Source of the DNA: Cruorifilaria tuberocauda
Taxonomy: Eukaryota > Nematoda > Chromadorea > Rhabditida > Onchocercidae
Direction: 5' to 3'
Assembly (NCBI GenBank): GCA_013365365.1
Contig: JABVXU010000544.1
Location: 1 to 35,809 of the forward strand
Length of the DNA: 35,809 nucleotides
The translations under genes and the position numbers were made by a program. A model generated the notes under the pieces. That model saw only the letters and a list, made by a program, of their open reading frames with translations. It had not been told where the DNA came from and ran no database searches. Of the stretch, positions 35,651 through 35,809 are shown piece by piece; the stretch's first letter is position 1; each line of letters opens with the position of its first letter.

Positions 35651-35809
35651 GTGTGTGCGAAGGACTAATTAGTATATTGATGTAATATATTATTGGGTTT
35701 TTGATTTTCAAATCATTTCTCATTATGAACTCTAAGAGGATAAAATTTCCTTTTAGAGTCTCATTTAAACTTTTAGGTTCATCGAGTTACTTGAGTTCAT
35801 TGAGTGACT
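35651..35809 (+). other. 3' flank of znf-598 to the window edge
   Basis: This is probable 3' UTR and downstream sequence. No AATAAA polyadenylation signal is visible in the 159 bp present. A few acceptor-like TTTTAG sites occur, but the frames checked after them hit stops quickly. The true transcript end may lie outside the window. Confidence 0.5.

Overview
This is a strongly AT-rich, intron-bearing eukaryotic window. Its introns are short, its acceptors read TTTTCAG or TTTTTAG, and two coding starts sit 10 to 19 nt after an acceptor-like CAG, as expected for spliced-leader trans-splicing. That points to a nematode. The AT content, long empty stretches and degenerate tetranucleotide repeats would suit a filarial or related parasite, but the species cannot be fixed from sequence alone. 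No bacterial genes, rRNA, convincing complete tRNA, CRISPR array or transposase was seen. Region by region: bases 1-18068 are almost entirely non-coding, with simple repeats, diverged tandem repeats, small palindromes and one possible short minus-strand terminal exon at 4015-4131. At 18069-18387 (minus) lies one clear coding exon. It begins with ATG just after an acceptor and encodes an Ala/Ser/Gln-rich segment of the kind found at the N-terminus of developmental transcription factors; its DNA-binding domain is not found in the window. Bases 18398-29846 are again mostly non-coding. They hold microsatellites, a G-quadruplex motif, a cluster of four ACGT cores, a (TGACT)-type repeat with a higher-GC structured segment beside it, and one orphan ORF. 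From 29866 to 35650 (plus) runs one complete gene, reconstructed here as 16 exons that join in frame to about 875 codons. It encodes the nematode ZNF598/Hel2 orthologue: a C3HC4 RING, a block of C2H2-type zinc fingers, repeated DFPSL-like motifs, PPPGF motifs and a lysine-rich C-terminus. In established biology ZNF598/Hel2 is the E3 ubiquitin ligase that recognises collided ribosomes and marks small-subunit proteins eS10 and uS10 to start ribosome-associated quality control. The two coding loci are divergently transcribed and about 11.4 kb apart; nothing suggests an operon or a shared pathway. Nothing in the window makes a strong case for a wholly new system. The points most worth checking are the lone transcription-factor-like exon, the apparently missing C-terminal domain and the intronic Cys-X2-Cys reading frame in the ZNF598 gene, and the compact ACGT cluster.
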